Below the pieces are notes generated by a model. That model was not told the origin of the DNA. It saw nothing but the letters and a program-made list of their open reading frames with translations, and ran no database searches. From NCBI RefSeq assembly GCF_001613085.1, contig NZ_BDBR01000024.1:1-64000 (forward strand): 64,000 bases of DNA, written 5' to 3'. Source of the DNA: Nocardia salmonicida NBRC 13393 (GTDB lineage Bacteria > Actinomycetota > Actinomycetes > Mycobacteriales > Mycobacteriaceae). Every line of letters starts with the position of its first letter. The stretch's first letter is position 1. The translations under genes were made by a program, and so were the position numbers. Positions 1 to 8,039 of the stretch are shown here, one piece after another.

Positions 1-143
1 CCGGCGGGCGGCATCGGCCGACGCGGCGGAGGACCGCCGGGGCGATCACCCGACTGCGGGGGGAGACCCGATTGCGCACCCCGAGCCGGACGACCGCCGC
101 GCGGATCATCGCCGTGGGGGGAGGACTCGTAGGGCGAACTCAC
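1..143 (-). CDS. N-terminus of a class A penicillin-binding protein (PonA1-like), cut by the window edge
   Basis: An open frame begins with GTG at 143 and runs off the left edge without a stop (about 47 codons). The visible part is a Pro/Gly/Arg-rich cytoplasmic tail (for example GGPPPRRPMPPAG) of the kind that precedes the membrane segment of actinobacterial PonA1. A GGAG ribosome-binding site lies 9 bases upstream of the GTG; an in-frame ATG 15 bases further up overlaps that site and is less likely. The assignment leans on position: in M. tuberculosis the DUF5318 gene (Rv0049) directly precedes ponA1 (Rv0050), and the DUF5318 gene lies just upstream here. No catalytic domain is visible, so this is an inference from context plus composition. 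Confidence 0.6.
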   Translation of the reverse strand, partial: MSSPYESSPHGDDPRGGRPARGAQSGLPPQSGDRPGGPPPRRPMPPA

Positions 144-185
144 TGACCAGATCTCCATAACTTGTAAGGTTCGGACACACAACAT

Positions 186-207
186 CCGCGCCGGAGTACC
201 GGCGCGG
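186..207. terminator. Perfect 9-bp hairpin between DUF5318 and the PBP start
   Basis: The arms CCGCGCCGG and CCGGCGCGG flank the loop AGTA. It lies about 95 bases after the DUF5318 stop and 43 bases before the PBP GTG. There is no T-tract, so it could be an attenuating or structural leader hairpin rather than a true terminator. Confidence 0.45.
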
Positions 208-302
208 AGAGGGTGCACCCCGAACAGTGGCGCATCACGCGGTGGCCACCATTACTTGTGCGGGCAGCCCGTTACTCGGCAGCCCCGTCGCTCGACAAGC
301 CA

Positions 303-719
303 TCATTCGGCAGCAGAGCGCCGGGCTCGCGAACTCGTCCGTCGCCTGGCAGGCGCGGGAGCCGTGCCGAGCACGTACGACTGCACCAGATGATTCCAGC
401 TGCACGAGCGGCATACCTCGACGACATGCACCGAGAATTCTTCGTTCGACTCGGCCATCCGAATCAGTTCCTCGGGCGTCCGCGCCGACCCGGCCGCTTG
501 GCCGAGCCCATCGCCGAACACCCACGAAACCAACGTCAGCTGCTCTTTTCGACAGATCGGACAGGTCGCCTCGCTGCCTCGGCCATGGAACTTCGCGGCC
601 CTGAGCAGATAGGGATTCGCGTCGCACACCTCGGCGACGCCGACCCGCCCCGCGTAGACATCGGCCAGCAGGGACCTGCGCCGAAGCGCATAGTCCACCA
701 CCTGCCGCTGAATTCGCAC
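303..719 (-). CDS. DUF5318 family protein with a zinc-ribbon-like Cys pattern
   Basis: A 138-residue protein recognised from the DUF5318 signature: N-terminal RIQRQVVDYALRRRSLL, then EVCDANPYLLRAAKFHG, then two Cys pairs (CPIC and CRSC) separated by about 55 residues. The paired CxxC motifs suggest a metal-binding fold; the function of the family is not known to me. The GTG at 719 is chosen because it gives the N-terminus typical of the family; another GTG two codons upstream is possible. The longer open frame upstream has no family similarity. Gene order (DUF5318 then class A PBP) matches mycobacteria, which suggests a cell-envelope connection, but that is inference. Confidence 0.85.
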   Translation of the reverse strand: MRIQRQVVDYALRRRSLLADVYAGRVGVAEVCDANPYLLRAAKFHGRGSEATCPICRKEQLTLVSWVFGDGLGQAAGSARTPEELIRMAESNEEFSVHVVEVCRSCSWNHLVQSYVLGTAPAPARRRTSSRARRSAAE

Positions 720-842
720 GATCACCAGAGTAGCGGGGTTCGGATTCACGTGCCCACGGCATCGTTTGATCCGACTTTGCCGATTAAACTCCCGATACCG
801 GGGTTCATCCGGATGTTTTCGCAGGTGAGGTGACCCACGGCC

Positions 843-1901
843 ATGGCTGATTCCGGGCAGCGACGGGCCGCCGTCGATTCGGTGCTGCGCGCACGTGACA
901 TCGATCGCGCACAGGTGTCGACCGTGCTTGACGCGGCCTACGCCGAGGGCCAACTCGGCGCGCAGGAGCACCACGACCGCGTCGCGTCGGCGAGCAGCGC
1001 GCGCACCGTCGGCGAGCTCGCCCGCCTGACCGCAGACCTGCAATCACCTGCGGTTTTCGGCGAAGACGCCCCCGTCGAACGCCCCCGCCGCCGTACCCCC
1101 GACCAGTACCCGGCCCGCACCAGAGCGAGGTCGACCGATCGCGCGACGACCGTCGCCGCCCTCGACACCGCCCACGCCGACGGCCAACTGGATTCCGACG
1201 AACACGCCGCAATGGTCGAATTAGCCGCAGAAGCACGAACATTGGGCGATTTGTCCACCTTGGTGGCCGAACTCCACCAGCGCCCGGCCGCGCCGGCCAA
1301 ACCGCGCGCCCGCCGAGACCGCACCCGCACGGTCGTCATCGCGCTCGCGGTGGTCACCGCGACAGCCGGATTCGCCGTCACTGTTCGCGATCGTGCCGAG
1401 GCCCGTCCGGTGACCGTCTTCGACACCGCCGCCCCCCTGGTCATCCCGACCCCCGCCCCGACGACCATCGCGGGATTCCTCCATATCCGTGCTCTGCTCG
1501 AAGCGAAGTTCGGCAACGCTGTGGTCGATCAGATCTCTTTCCATCCAGACAGCGCCGACCTGCGTCGCGAAGTCACCGGCCAAGGCGCGTTCTCGGCCGA
1601 CTACCAGTACCGCGGCGGCATAGAGCCCAAGTCGGCGGTGATCACCGCTCGCAAGCGCGACACCGTCGCGATCGACCTCGGCCAGGTGAACACCGACGCC
1701 CTCGGCTCGGCGCTGGCGAAGGCGGTGACCGAATTGCGCGTCCCCGACGGCAAGATCCAGCACTTCTCGATCGACGCCGACACCTCGACCAAGCAACCGA
1801 CCATCAGCATCTATGTGGGCAACGAGCGCTCCCAGTCCGGGTGGTCGACGATGACGCTGTCGGGCGAACTGATCCGCGCCCACCCCTACGAAGAGAAGTA
1901 G
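843..1901 (+). CDS. Membrane protein with two DUF1707 domains
   Basis: A 352-residue protein. Residues about 15-65 and 100-150 are two copies of the DUF1707 domain (short helical module with the pattern LDxAxAxGQLxxxEHxxR and a following ARTxGEL/LxxLxxDL). A single membrane helix follows near residue 165 and then an extracytoplasmic domain of about 160 residues. An AGGTGA ribosome-binding site precedes the ATG. The extracytoplasmic domain, including the spacing around SIYVGNERSQSG, is clearly related to that of the next gene, 8 bases downstream, so the pair arose by duplication. DUF1707 is an actinobacterial domain of unknown role; the sequence shows no catalytic motif. Confidence 0.8.
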   Translation: MADSGQRRAAVDSVLRARDIDRAQVSTVLDAAYAEGQLGAQEHHDRVASASSARTVGELARLTADLQSPAVFGEDAPVERPRRRTPDQYPARTRARSTDRATTVAALDTAHADGQLDSDEHAAMVELAAEARTLGDLSTLVAELHQRPAAPAKPRARRDRTRTVVIALAVVTATAGFAVTVRDRAEARPVTVFDTAAPLVIPTPAPTTIAGFLHIRALLEAKFGNAVVDQISFHPDSADLRREVTGQGAFSADYQYRGGIEPKSAVITARKRDTVAIDLGQVNTDALGSALAKAVTELRVPDGKIQHFSIDADTSTKQPTISIYVGNERSQSGWSTMTLSGELIRAHPYEEK

Positions 1902-1909
1902 CCGCGGCG

Positions 1910-2692
1910 ATGTCGAAGAAACCAGCTCCATTGCGCGCCCGTGACAGCGACCGCGCCGACGTCTGCGCCGTGATCGACGCGGCACTCGCCGACGGCCAAC
2001 TCACCGCGAGCGAACACCTCGCGCGCTCCGACAAAGCCATGCGCGCCGAAACGTTCGCAGTCCTCGACCGCCTGATCGATGATCTGCAAACTACCGACGA
2101 CTTCGCCGCCACGCCCATCGCCCGCGGCGTCGACGGCGCGGCACGTCGCAGGTGGATTCCGGTGGCCGCGATCCTCGCCGCGGGAGTCGTCGGCCTAGCC
2201 ACCGGCTTGCTCGGCCGCACGATCCTCGACGCGTCCGAACCGCTGCCCGACCTCACCACCGCCGACGGCCTCGCCTACTTCGTCGCCGAATACCACGCCG
2301 AGTTCGGCACCACTGTCATCGACGAAGCCACCGTGCACCCCGGCCACGTCTCGGTCTCGCGCGCCGGCGCTCCCGGAAGCAGGGACAGCTACACCTTCCG
2401 CGGCGATTTCGACGCTGGAAACTCCCCTCGTGCACGCCCCGTCGATGCCCCCACTCTCGACCTCGCGACGCTCGACCTGGCTCGCTATGCCCGGATCATC
2501 GCAGGTGCCCCGCAGACGATCCGCCTCCCCGACGGCCGGATCTCCCACGTTCTCATCGACTTCCGCGCGGGAACGACAAAGGATGCGGTGCCTGAGGTCA
2601 CCATCTACGTCAGTAACGACCGCAACCAGTCCGGGCACCTCAAAATCGCCCTCGACGGCGAACCTCTCTCGGTCTACCCCTACAGGCCCTAG
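1910..2692 (+). CDS. Membrane protein with one DUF1707 domain, paralogue of the upstream gene
   Basis: A 260-residue protein starting at ATG 1910 (MSKKPAPLRARDSDRADV); the longer frame upstream overlaps the preceding gene and is rejected. It has one DUF1707 domain (residues about 10-60), one membrane helix near residue 85 and an extracytoplasmic domain that matches the upstream protein (LPDGRISHVLIDF against VPDGKIQHFSIDA; TIYVSNDRNQSG against SIYVGNERSQSG). The 8-base gap implies co-transcription. The two differ mainly in the number of N-terminal DUF1707 copies. Confidence 0.8.
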   Translation: MSKKPAPLRARDSDRADVCAVIDAALADGQLTASEHLARSDKAMRAETFAVLDRLIDDLQTTDDFAATPIARGVDGAARRRWIPVAAILAAGVVGLATGLLGRTILDASEPLPDLTTADGLAYFVAEYHAEFGTTVIDEATVHPGHVSVSRAGAPGSRDSYTFRGDFDAGNSPRARPVDAPTLDLATLDLARYARIIAGAPQTIRLPDGRISHVLIDFRAGTTKDAVPEVTIYVSNDRNQSGHLKIALDGEPLSVYPYRP

Positions 2693-2719
2693 CTCGGACA
2701 TATCCCTGACCTGCGTCGA

Positions 2720-2733
2720 TGACGCATGCGTCA
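2720..2733. promoter_or_regulatory. Perfect 14-bp palindrome upstream of the padR-ino1 pair
   Basis: TGACGCATGCGTCA is self-complementary over 14 bases and lies about 30-45 bases upstream of a good -10 candidate. It could be an operator, for example for the PadR protein itself. No second copy was noticed in the window. Confidence 0.4.
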
Positions 2734-2764
2734 CATTCGACTGTGCGTAGATGTATCGCTCCGA

Positions 2765-2770
2765 TATAGT
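2765..2770 (+). promoter_or_regulatory. Candidate -10 element (TATAGT) for padR-ino1
   Basis: TATAGT lies 75 bases before the padR start, in a locally AT-richer stretch. No convincing -35 hexamer is found at 16-18 bases. A TATCG/CGATA inverted pair overlaps its upstream side, which could be part of an operator. Confidence 0.35.
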
Positions 2771-2839
2771 TGGAACTCGCATCCACGGTTAGGTCCGTTC
2801 GGCCTGTCAGGTCGACATAGTCAGGGAGTGAGGTCGGCA

Positions 2840-3397
2840 GTGCTCGAATTGGCGATTCTCGGCCTGCTCCTCGACGCGCCCATGCACGGTTACGAGCTGC
2901 GCAAGCGGTTGACGGGCCTGCTCGGAGCGTTCCGGGCCTTCTCCTACGGTTCGCTCTACCCGACGCTGCGCAGGATGCAGGCCGACGGGTTGATCGCCGA
3001 GGAGCTTCCGGACGGCGCGCTCGCGCGTCGTGCGCGCCGCGTCTACCGGCTCACACCGGTAGGCCGGGAACGGTTCTCCGAACTCCTTGCCGACACCGGT
3101 CCGCAGAACTACACCGATGACGGCTTCGGCGTTCACCTCGCCTTCTTCAGCCGCACTCCCGCCGAGGCGAGAATGCGGATCCTGGAGGGCAGGCGTCGTC
3201 AGGTCGAGGAGCGCCGAGAGGGTCTGCGGGAAGCGATCAAGAAGGCCAGCGGGTCACTGGATCGCTATACCAAGCAGCTCCACCAGCTCGGATTGGAATC
3301 AAGCGAGCGCGAAGTGCGCTGGCTCAACGAGTTGATTGCGGCGGAGCAATCGACGAAGGCGGCACCACAGAAAGAGGGAAAGAGCGGCCATGAGTGA
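2840..3397 (+). CDS. PadR family transcriptional regulator
   Basis: A 185-residue protein beginning LELAILGLLLDAPMHGYELR, the typical PadR winged-helix start, with FSYGSLYPTLRRMQADGLI as the recognition-helix and wing region (residues about 30-50) and a helical C-terminal dimerisation domain (EARMRILEGRRRQVEERREGL). It closely resembles what I recall of M. tuberculosis Rv0047c, which also precedes ino1. The GTG at 2840 gives the family N-terminus and has a GGAG 11 bases upstream; a GTG at 2828 is the alternative. It overlaps the next gene by 8 bases, so the regulator and inositol-phosphate synthase are translationally linked and it probably controls this operon. Confidence 0.9.
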   Translation: MLELAILGLLLDAPMHGYELRKRLTGLLGAFRAFSYGSLYPTLRRMQADGLIAEELPDGALARRARRVYRLTPVGRERFSELLADTGPQNYTDDGFGVHLAFFSRTPAEARMRILEGRRRQVEERREGLREAIKKASGSLDRYTKQLHQLGLESSEREVRWLNELIAAEQSTKAAPQKEGKSGHE

Positions 3398-4499
3398 TGT
3401 CAACAAGGTTGGATCCGGCGAAGTTCGCGTCGCGATCGTCGGTGTGGGCAACTGCGCATCGTCGCTGGTGCAGGGCGTGCAGTACTACAAGGATGCCGAC
3501 GAGAACCAGGTCGTTCCCGGCCTCATGCACGTCAAGTTCGGTACCTATCACGTACGCGACGTGAAGTTCGTGGCCGCGTTCGATGTCGACGCCAAGAAGG
3601 TCGGCTTCGACCTGGCCGAGGCCATCTTCGCCAGCGAGAACAACACCATCAAGATCTCCGACGTGCCGCCGACCGATGTGACGGTCCTGCGTGGCCCGAC
3701 CCTCGACGGCATCGGCAAGTACTACGCCGAGACCATCGAGCAGTCCGAGGCGCCCGCGGTCGACGTGGTCAAGGCGCTCGAGGATGCTCAGGTCGACGTG
3801 CTGGTCTCGTACCTGCCCGTCGGTTCCGAAGAGGCCGACAAGTTCTACGCGCAGTGCGCGATCGACGCGAACGTCGCCTTCGTCAACGCGCTGCCGGTCT
3901 TCATCGCCTCAGACCCGGTCTGGGCGCAGAAGTTCGTCGACGCCGGTGTGCCGATCGTCGGCGACGACATCAAGTCGCAGGTCGGCGCGACCATCACCCA
4001 CCGGGTGATGGCCAAGCTGTTCGAAGACCGCGGCGTGGTGCTCGACCGCACCTACCAGCTCAATGTCGGCGGCAACATGGACTTCAAGAACATGCTCGAG
4101 CGTGAGCGTCTCGAGTCGAAGAAGGTCTCCAAGACCCAGGCCGTCACGTCGAACCTCACCGGTGCGCTCGCGGGCAAGGTCCACGACCGCAACGTCCACA
4201 TCGGTCCCTCGGACTACGTGGAGTGGCTCGACGACCGCAAGTGGGCCTACGTGCGTCTCGAGGGTCGTGCGTTCGGCGATGCTCCGCTGAACCTGGAGTA
4301 CAAGCTCGAGGTGTGGGACTCGCCGAACTCGGCGGGCATCATCATCGACGCTGTCCGCGCGGCGAAGATCGCCAAGGACCGCGGCATCGGCGGACCCGTC
4401 ATCCCGGCCTCGGCCTACCTGATGAAGTCCCCGCCGGTGCAGATCGCCGACGATGTCGCGCGCACTCAGCTCGAGGCGTTCATCATCGGTGCCGAGTAG
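3390..4499 (+). CDS. ino1: Inositol-3-phosphate synthase
   Basis: A 369-residue enzyme that converts D-glucose 6-phosphate to myo-inositol 3-phosphate using NAD. It supplies inositol for phosphatidylinositol, PIMs, lipoarabinomannan and mycothiol. Seen: a Rossmann nucleotide-binding motif VGVGNCASSLVQG near residue 15, DVPPTDVTVLRGPTLDG, NALPVFIASDP, and the lysine-rich catalytic segment GDDIKSQVGATITHR, all as in the short actinobacterial Ino1 type (M. tuberculosis Ino1 is about the same length). ATG 3390 lies within the last codons of padR. A strong hairpin terminator follows the stop. Confidence 0.97.
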   Translation: MSDVNKVGSGEVRVAIVGVGNCASSLVQGVQYYKDADENQVVPGLMHVKFGTYHVRDVKFVAAFDVDAKKVGFDLAEAIFASENNTIKISDVPPTDVTVLRGPTLDGIGKYYAETIEQSEAPAVDVVKALEDAQVDVLVSYLPVGSEEADKFYAQCAIDANVAFVNALPVFIASDPVWAQKFVDAGVPIVGDDIKSQVGATITHRVMAKLFEDRGVVLDRTYQLNVGGNMDFKNMLERERLESKKVSKTQAVTSNLTGALAGKVHDRNVHIGPSDYVEWLDDRKWAYVRLEGRAFGDAPLNLEYKLEVWDSPNSAGIIIDAVRAAKIAKDRGIGGPVIPASAYLMKSPPVQIADDVARTQLEAFIIGAE

Positions 4500-4511
4500 T
4501 CACTGAACGAA

Positions 4512-4550
4512 AAGAGCCGGTGCGCACGAACTTCGTGCACACCGGCTCTT
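4512..4550. terminator. Long bidirectional hairpin terminator after ino1
   Basis: An 11-bp outer stem (AAGAGCCGGTG / CACCGGCTCTT) continues through one mismatch into a 7-bp inner stem (GCACGAA / TTCGTGC) with a single-base loop. It lies between the convergent stops of ino1 and the gene at 4557. Confidence 0.85.
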
Positions 4551-4556
4551 CTTGTC

Positions 4557-4988
4557 TCAGTCCAGGGAGACGTAGACCTCGACCGAGGTCGGACCGGTGT
4601 AGCGCTCCAACTCCGCCGTGTGCGAGCGGGTGATGGTGCCCGCGTTCTCGGCTTTGATCACCTGTGCCCACGCGGTGCGCAGCAGATCGTAGGGCTTGTC
4701 CGAGACCACGAACTTGGCGTAGCGGCCCGCGGGAATGCGGGTGAGCACGTCACCTTCGTCGATGTCCTCCAGCCCGGCCACCTCGTAGCCGAGCACGGCC
4801 ACCGCGTGATCGTTCTGGCCGATATAGGCAGCCGCGCGGGGAACCGTCTTCTCCCGCGACAGATACCGATCCCAGGTGAAATTCACCAGATCAAGATCAC
4901 GAGCGGTCACCTCACGGCCGGCCAACGGCACGGTGAGACCCGCGACCAAGCCGTCGTCGAGGGTGACGATTTCGAAATCCACGGCCAT
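4557..4988 (-). CDS. GyrI-like / AraC effector-binding domain protein (second of a pair)
   Basis: A 143-residue single-domain protein. The segment IPAGRYAKFVV followed by WAQVIKAE and a C-terminal VEVYVSLD is typical of the GyrI-like small-molecule-binding fold (YdeE/AraC_E_bind type), with no DNA-binding domain attached. ATG 4988 shares a base with the TGA of the upstream gene (TGATG), so the two are translationally coupled. The two proteins are about one-third to one-half identical by eye, so this is a tandem duplication. A role as a sensor or chaperone for a hydrophobic ligand is plausible; nothing in the sequence names it. Confidence 0.75.
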   Translation of the reverse strand: MAVDFEIVTLDDGLVAGLTVPLAGREVTARDLDLVNFTWDRYLSREKTVPRAAAYIGQNDHAVAVLGYEVAGLEDIDEGDVLTRIPAGRYAKFVVSDKPYDLLRTAWAQVIKAENAGTITRSHTAELERYTGPTSVEVYVSLD

Positions 4989-5443
4989 CAGCTGTCCTTC
5001 TCCTCGGTCAGCGAAACGAAGATCTCGACCGTGCGCTCGTCGGGATACTGCTCGCAATCGCCGGTATAGGCGCGCACGAATTCGCCCGCGGCCTCCGCGT
5101 CCCACACCTGGCGCCACAGCCCGACGATGGTGTCGCCGAGGTTGTCGCCGCTGGCCACGAATCGCGCGTAGCGCCCCGCCGGAATCCGGCCGAGCACGTC
5201 GCCTGGCTGCAGGTCGGCGAGGGTTTTGCACTCGTATCCGACGATGTGAGTCAGGTAGGAGTTGATCTCCGGCGCGAAATCGACATAGCCCGTCGCGACC
5301 GGCCCCGGTAACGTCCTCGCCCGCAGGTGCGCCCACGCCTCGACCACTTTGGCGCGGCGCGGCCCCTCGACGGCGAGCGCCGGGCTGCGAAGCACCGTGC
5401 CCGCGATCAGCGTCTCGGGACGGTCAACGACATTGAAATCCAC
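4988..5443 (-). CDS. GyrI-like / AraC effector-binding domain protein (first of a pair)
   Basis: A 151-residue protein starting at GTG 5443 (VDFNVVDRPETLIAG), chosen because its N-terminus aligns with that of the downstream paralogue and an AGGGG ribosome-binding site lies 8 bases before it. It shows the same landmarks: IPAGRYARFVASG, LWRQVWDAE and VEIFVSLTEE. It contains only the ligand-binding domain. No regulator gene is adjacent. Function unknown; coupled to the paralogue at 4557-4988. Confidence 0.75.
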   Translation of the reverse strand: MDFNVVDRPETLIAGTVLRSPALAVEGPRRAKVVEAWAHLRARTLPGPVATGYVDFAPEINSYLTHIVGYECKTLADLQPGDVLGRIPAGRYARFVASGDNLGDTIVGLWRQVWDAEAAGEFVRAYTGDCEQYPDERTVEIFVSLTEEKDS

Positions 5444-5620
5444 CTGCGTAGCCCCTATGTCTAGTGTCGTCGCATGTCGGTACCGACCGCACATCCTCCC
5501 GTATCGGTCCGACAGGTTCCGCGCCGGGATCATTCGACCCCTGGTCGGGCGGTTCGCGCTCTGGGCAACGATGTTGCCATGTCGCCAGGGTAGTCGGGTC
5601 CGGGTGCGCCAACTCGTGAT

Positions 5621-7942
5621 CTAGCGCGGCCCTTGGCCACCGAGCCCGGGGAACAATTCACCCGATGTCGACGGGTTCGGCGCGGGCGGAATGACGATCA
5701 ACGGCGGCGGCGCGGGGCGCGGTGAGCTCGTCGGCGGACCGAAGATGTCGAAGCCGCCGCCCGGCGTCGGCGCCACACCGGTACCCGGGGTCGGTATCAG
5801 CGGCGGATTGGACAGCGGTGGCACCTCGAATTGTTCGACCGGCGTTCCGGCCAGCGCCGTGTCCATCGTCTGCTTCCAGATGTCGGCGGGCAGCCCCGAA
5901 CCCCAGACGGCCCCACCGCGTCCCGTGCGCAACGGCTGCGGGTGCTCGGTGCCCACCCACACCGCGGTGGACAGGGAGGGCGTGTACCCGACCATCCACG
6001 CGTCCTTGTTGTCCTTGCTCTCGCCGAGCTGAGTGGTTCCCGTCTTGCTCGCCGACTGCCTGCCGCCTGCGAGCCCGTGGCCGTTGGAGTAGTTGGCGAT
6101 CGGCACCATCGCCGACGTGGTGGCATCGGCGATCTCGGCGGAGATCCGCTGCTCGGGCTCTGAATGTCTCTTGCCCGTCGCGGTTTCCCAGCTGCGGTCG
6201 AGCAACACCCGCCCGTCCCCGGTGCTCACCTTCTGCACGAAGTACGGCTGGTGGTAAACCCCGGACGCGGCCAGCGTCGCGTACGCCGACGCCATGTCGA
6301 GGGGGCGCACCAGATACTGGCCGAGCACGATGCCGTTGAGCGGATAACCGTCCGGCTCCGCGAGGCTCACGCCGTCGACGCCGGGAATGTACTCGGGGAT
6401 GCCGGCCAGGTGCGCGGCCTCGGCGATCGAGCGCGGACCGTCGGCCATCGTCATGGTGAGCCGGTAGAAGCTGGTGTTCAGCGAGCGTTTGAGCGCCTCG
6501 GCGAGCGAGCATCGCCCGCACGAGTCGCCCTCGACATTGGTGATCTCGGTTCCGCGGTCGGTGATGGGTGCGCTGTCGATCGCCCGCGAGATGGGAATGC
6601 CTTGCAGTTGGGCGGCGACGAGGGCGAAAACCTTGAACGCGGAGCCTGTCTGGAGCGGCGCCTGCGCGAAATCGAACCCGGTCCCGTCCTCACCGCCGTA
6701 ATAGGCGCGCACCGCCCCGCTGCGCGGATCGATCGACACCACCGCCGAGCGCAGTTCCGGCGGCTGCCACGACAACCGCTCACGCACCGAATCCACCGCG
6801 CCCGCCTGCGCCGCGGCATCGATGGTGGTGGTGATCTGCAGTGCGCCCGTATTGATGTCGGCGTCGTCGAGACCGGCGGCGCGCAATTCGCGCAGTACCT
6901 GGGTGCGGATATGCCCTTCCGGTCCGAGCGCGACGGCTTCGGCGGGCACATCGTCGAGCGGGATGATCGCCGGGAACTCCGTCGCGTCGCGGTCGCCCGG
7001 CGCGAGCGCGGTCATCTCGACCATCCCGTTGAGCACGTACTGCCAGCGCGCCCGCAACTGATCGAGATGGTTCTCCGGATCCAGCACCGAGGGTGAGCGG
7101 ATCACCGCCGCGAGCACCGCGCCCTCGGCGAGGGTCAACTCCGGCACCGGCTTGTCGAAATAGGCCTTCGACGCGGCGGCGATCCCGTATGCCCCACGCC
7201 CGAAGTAGATGGTGTTGAGATAGGCGGACAGGATCTCGTCCTTGCTCCACTGCCGTGCCATCTTGGCCGCGATGATCAGCTCCCGCATCTTGCGGGTGAC
7301 GGTGCGTTCAGAACTGAGGAAGGCGTTCTTCACGTACTGCTGGGTGATCGTCGAGCCGCCGCCCGCGTTGTCCTGTCCGCTCACATTGTCGCGAGCGGCC
7401 CGCAGGAAGCCGCTGGTCGAGTACCCGGCGTTGGTATAGAAGGTGCGGTCTTCGGCCGCCAGCACGGCGTCGCGCACCGGATACGGCACATCGGTGAGCG
7501 GAATGGGAATCCGATTGCCCTGTGGCGGAATGAATTTCGTCAGCACCGTGGTGCCGTCGGCGGCCAGCACGGTGGCGGGCTGCTCGACCGCGACCTCGGC
7601 CGGTTCGGGGATCTCCGAACTCCAGTACACCGCGACGAACAGCAGCGCGGGCACACACACGAAGATCACGAACAACGCGAGCAGCAGCCGCCGGATGCGT
7701 TGACCCCTGGTGCGCGGCTTACGTTCCGAGGGCTGTTCGTCGGTGCCGAGCCGGGCGGCCTGTTCCCGTCGTGCGCGACCCTTGTCGCTGGGCCCGTCGG
7801 TCTCGGCCAATCGTGCTGCCTGTGCCCGTCGCGCCGCACCCTTGCTCGGCTTCTGGTCCTTCGCCAGTGGATCGCGGAACCCGGCTATCGAGGTATACGG
7901 CACGTCATCATCGGAACGCCCGCGCCCGCGCTGGGAGGCCAC
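5621..7942 (-). CDS. Class A penicillin-binding protein (bifunctional glycosyltransferase/transpeptidase)
   Basis: A 773-residue bifunctional peptidoglycan synthase. Order: a basic cytoplasmic tail with two repeats of a KGxARREQAARL-like element (residues 30-75), one membrane helix (about 85-110), a GT51 glycosyltransferase domain with catalytic AAEDRTFY near residue 160 and GGGSTITQQYVKN, then a transpeptidase domain with SAFK (active Ser near 433), SLN and KTGT (near 632), and a Pro/Gly-rich C-terminal tail of about 60 residues. All catalytic motifs are intact. The GTG at 7942 has a GGAG 5 bases upstream. This is a second class A PBP in the window besides the partial one at the left edge. 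Confidence 0.93.
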   Translation of the reverse strand: MASQRGRGRSDDDVPYTSIAGFRDPLAKDQKPSKGAARRAQAARLAETDGPSDKGRARREQAARLGTDEQPSERKPRTRGQRIRRLLLALFVIFVCVPALLFVAVYWSSEIPEPAEVAVEQPATVLAADGTTVLTKFIPPQGNRIPIPLTDVPYPVRDAVLAAEDRTFYTNAGYSTSGFLRAARDNVSGQDNAGGGSTITQQYVKNAFLSSERTVTRKMRELIIAAKMARQWSKDEILSAYLNTIYFGRGAYGIAAASKAYFDKPVPELTLAEGAVLAAVIRSPSVLDPENHLDQLRARWQYVLNGMVEMTALAPGDRDATEFPAIIPLDDVPAEAVALGPEGHIRTQVLRELRAAGLDDADINTGALQITTTIDAAAQAGAVDSVRERLSWQPPELRSAVVSIDPRSGAVRAYYGGEDGTGFDFAQAPLQTGSAFKVFALVAAQLQGIPISRAIDSAPITDRGTEITNVEGDSCGRCSLAEALKRSLNTSFYRLTMTMADGPRSIAEAAHLAGIPEYIPGVDGVSLAEPDGYPLNGIVLGQYLVRPLDMASAYATLAASGVYHQPYFVQKVSTGDGRVLLDRSWETATGKRHSEPEQRISAEIADATTSAMVPIANYSNGHGLAGGRQSASKTGTTQLGESKDNKDAWMVGYTPSLSTAVWVGTEHPQPLRTGRGGAVWGSGLPADIWKQTMDTALAGTPVEQFEVPPLSNPPLIPTPGTGVAPTPGGGFDIFGPPTSSPRPAPPPLIVIPPAPNPSTSGELFPGLGGQGPR

Positions 7943-8039
7943 ACCATCTCCTTTCGGAGCGAGGACAAGAACTCACCTGCACCGATGTCGATATCGGTGC
8001 AGGCGACTCTACCCGGCGGTGGCGGCAGAACCCGGCAGG

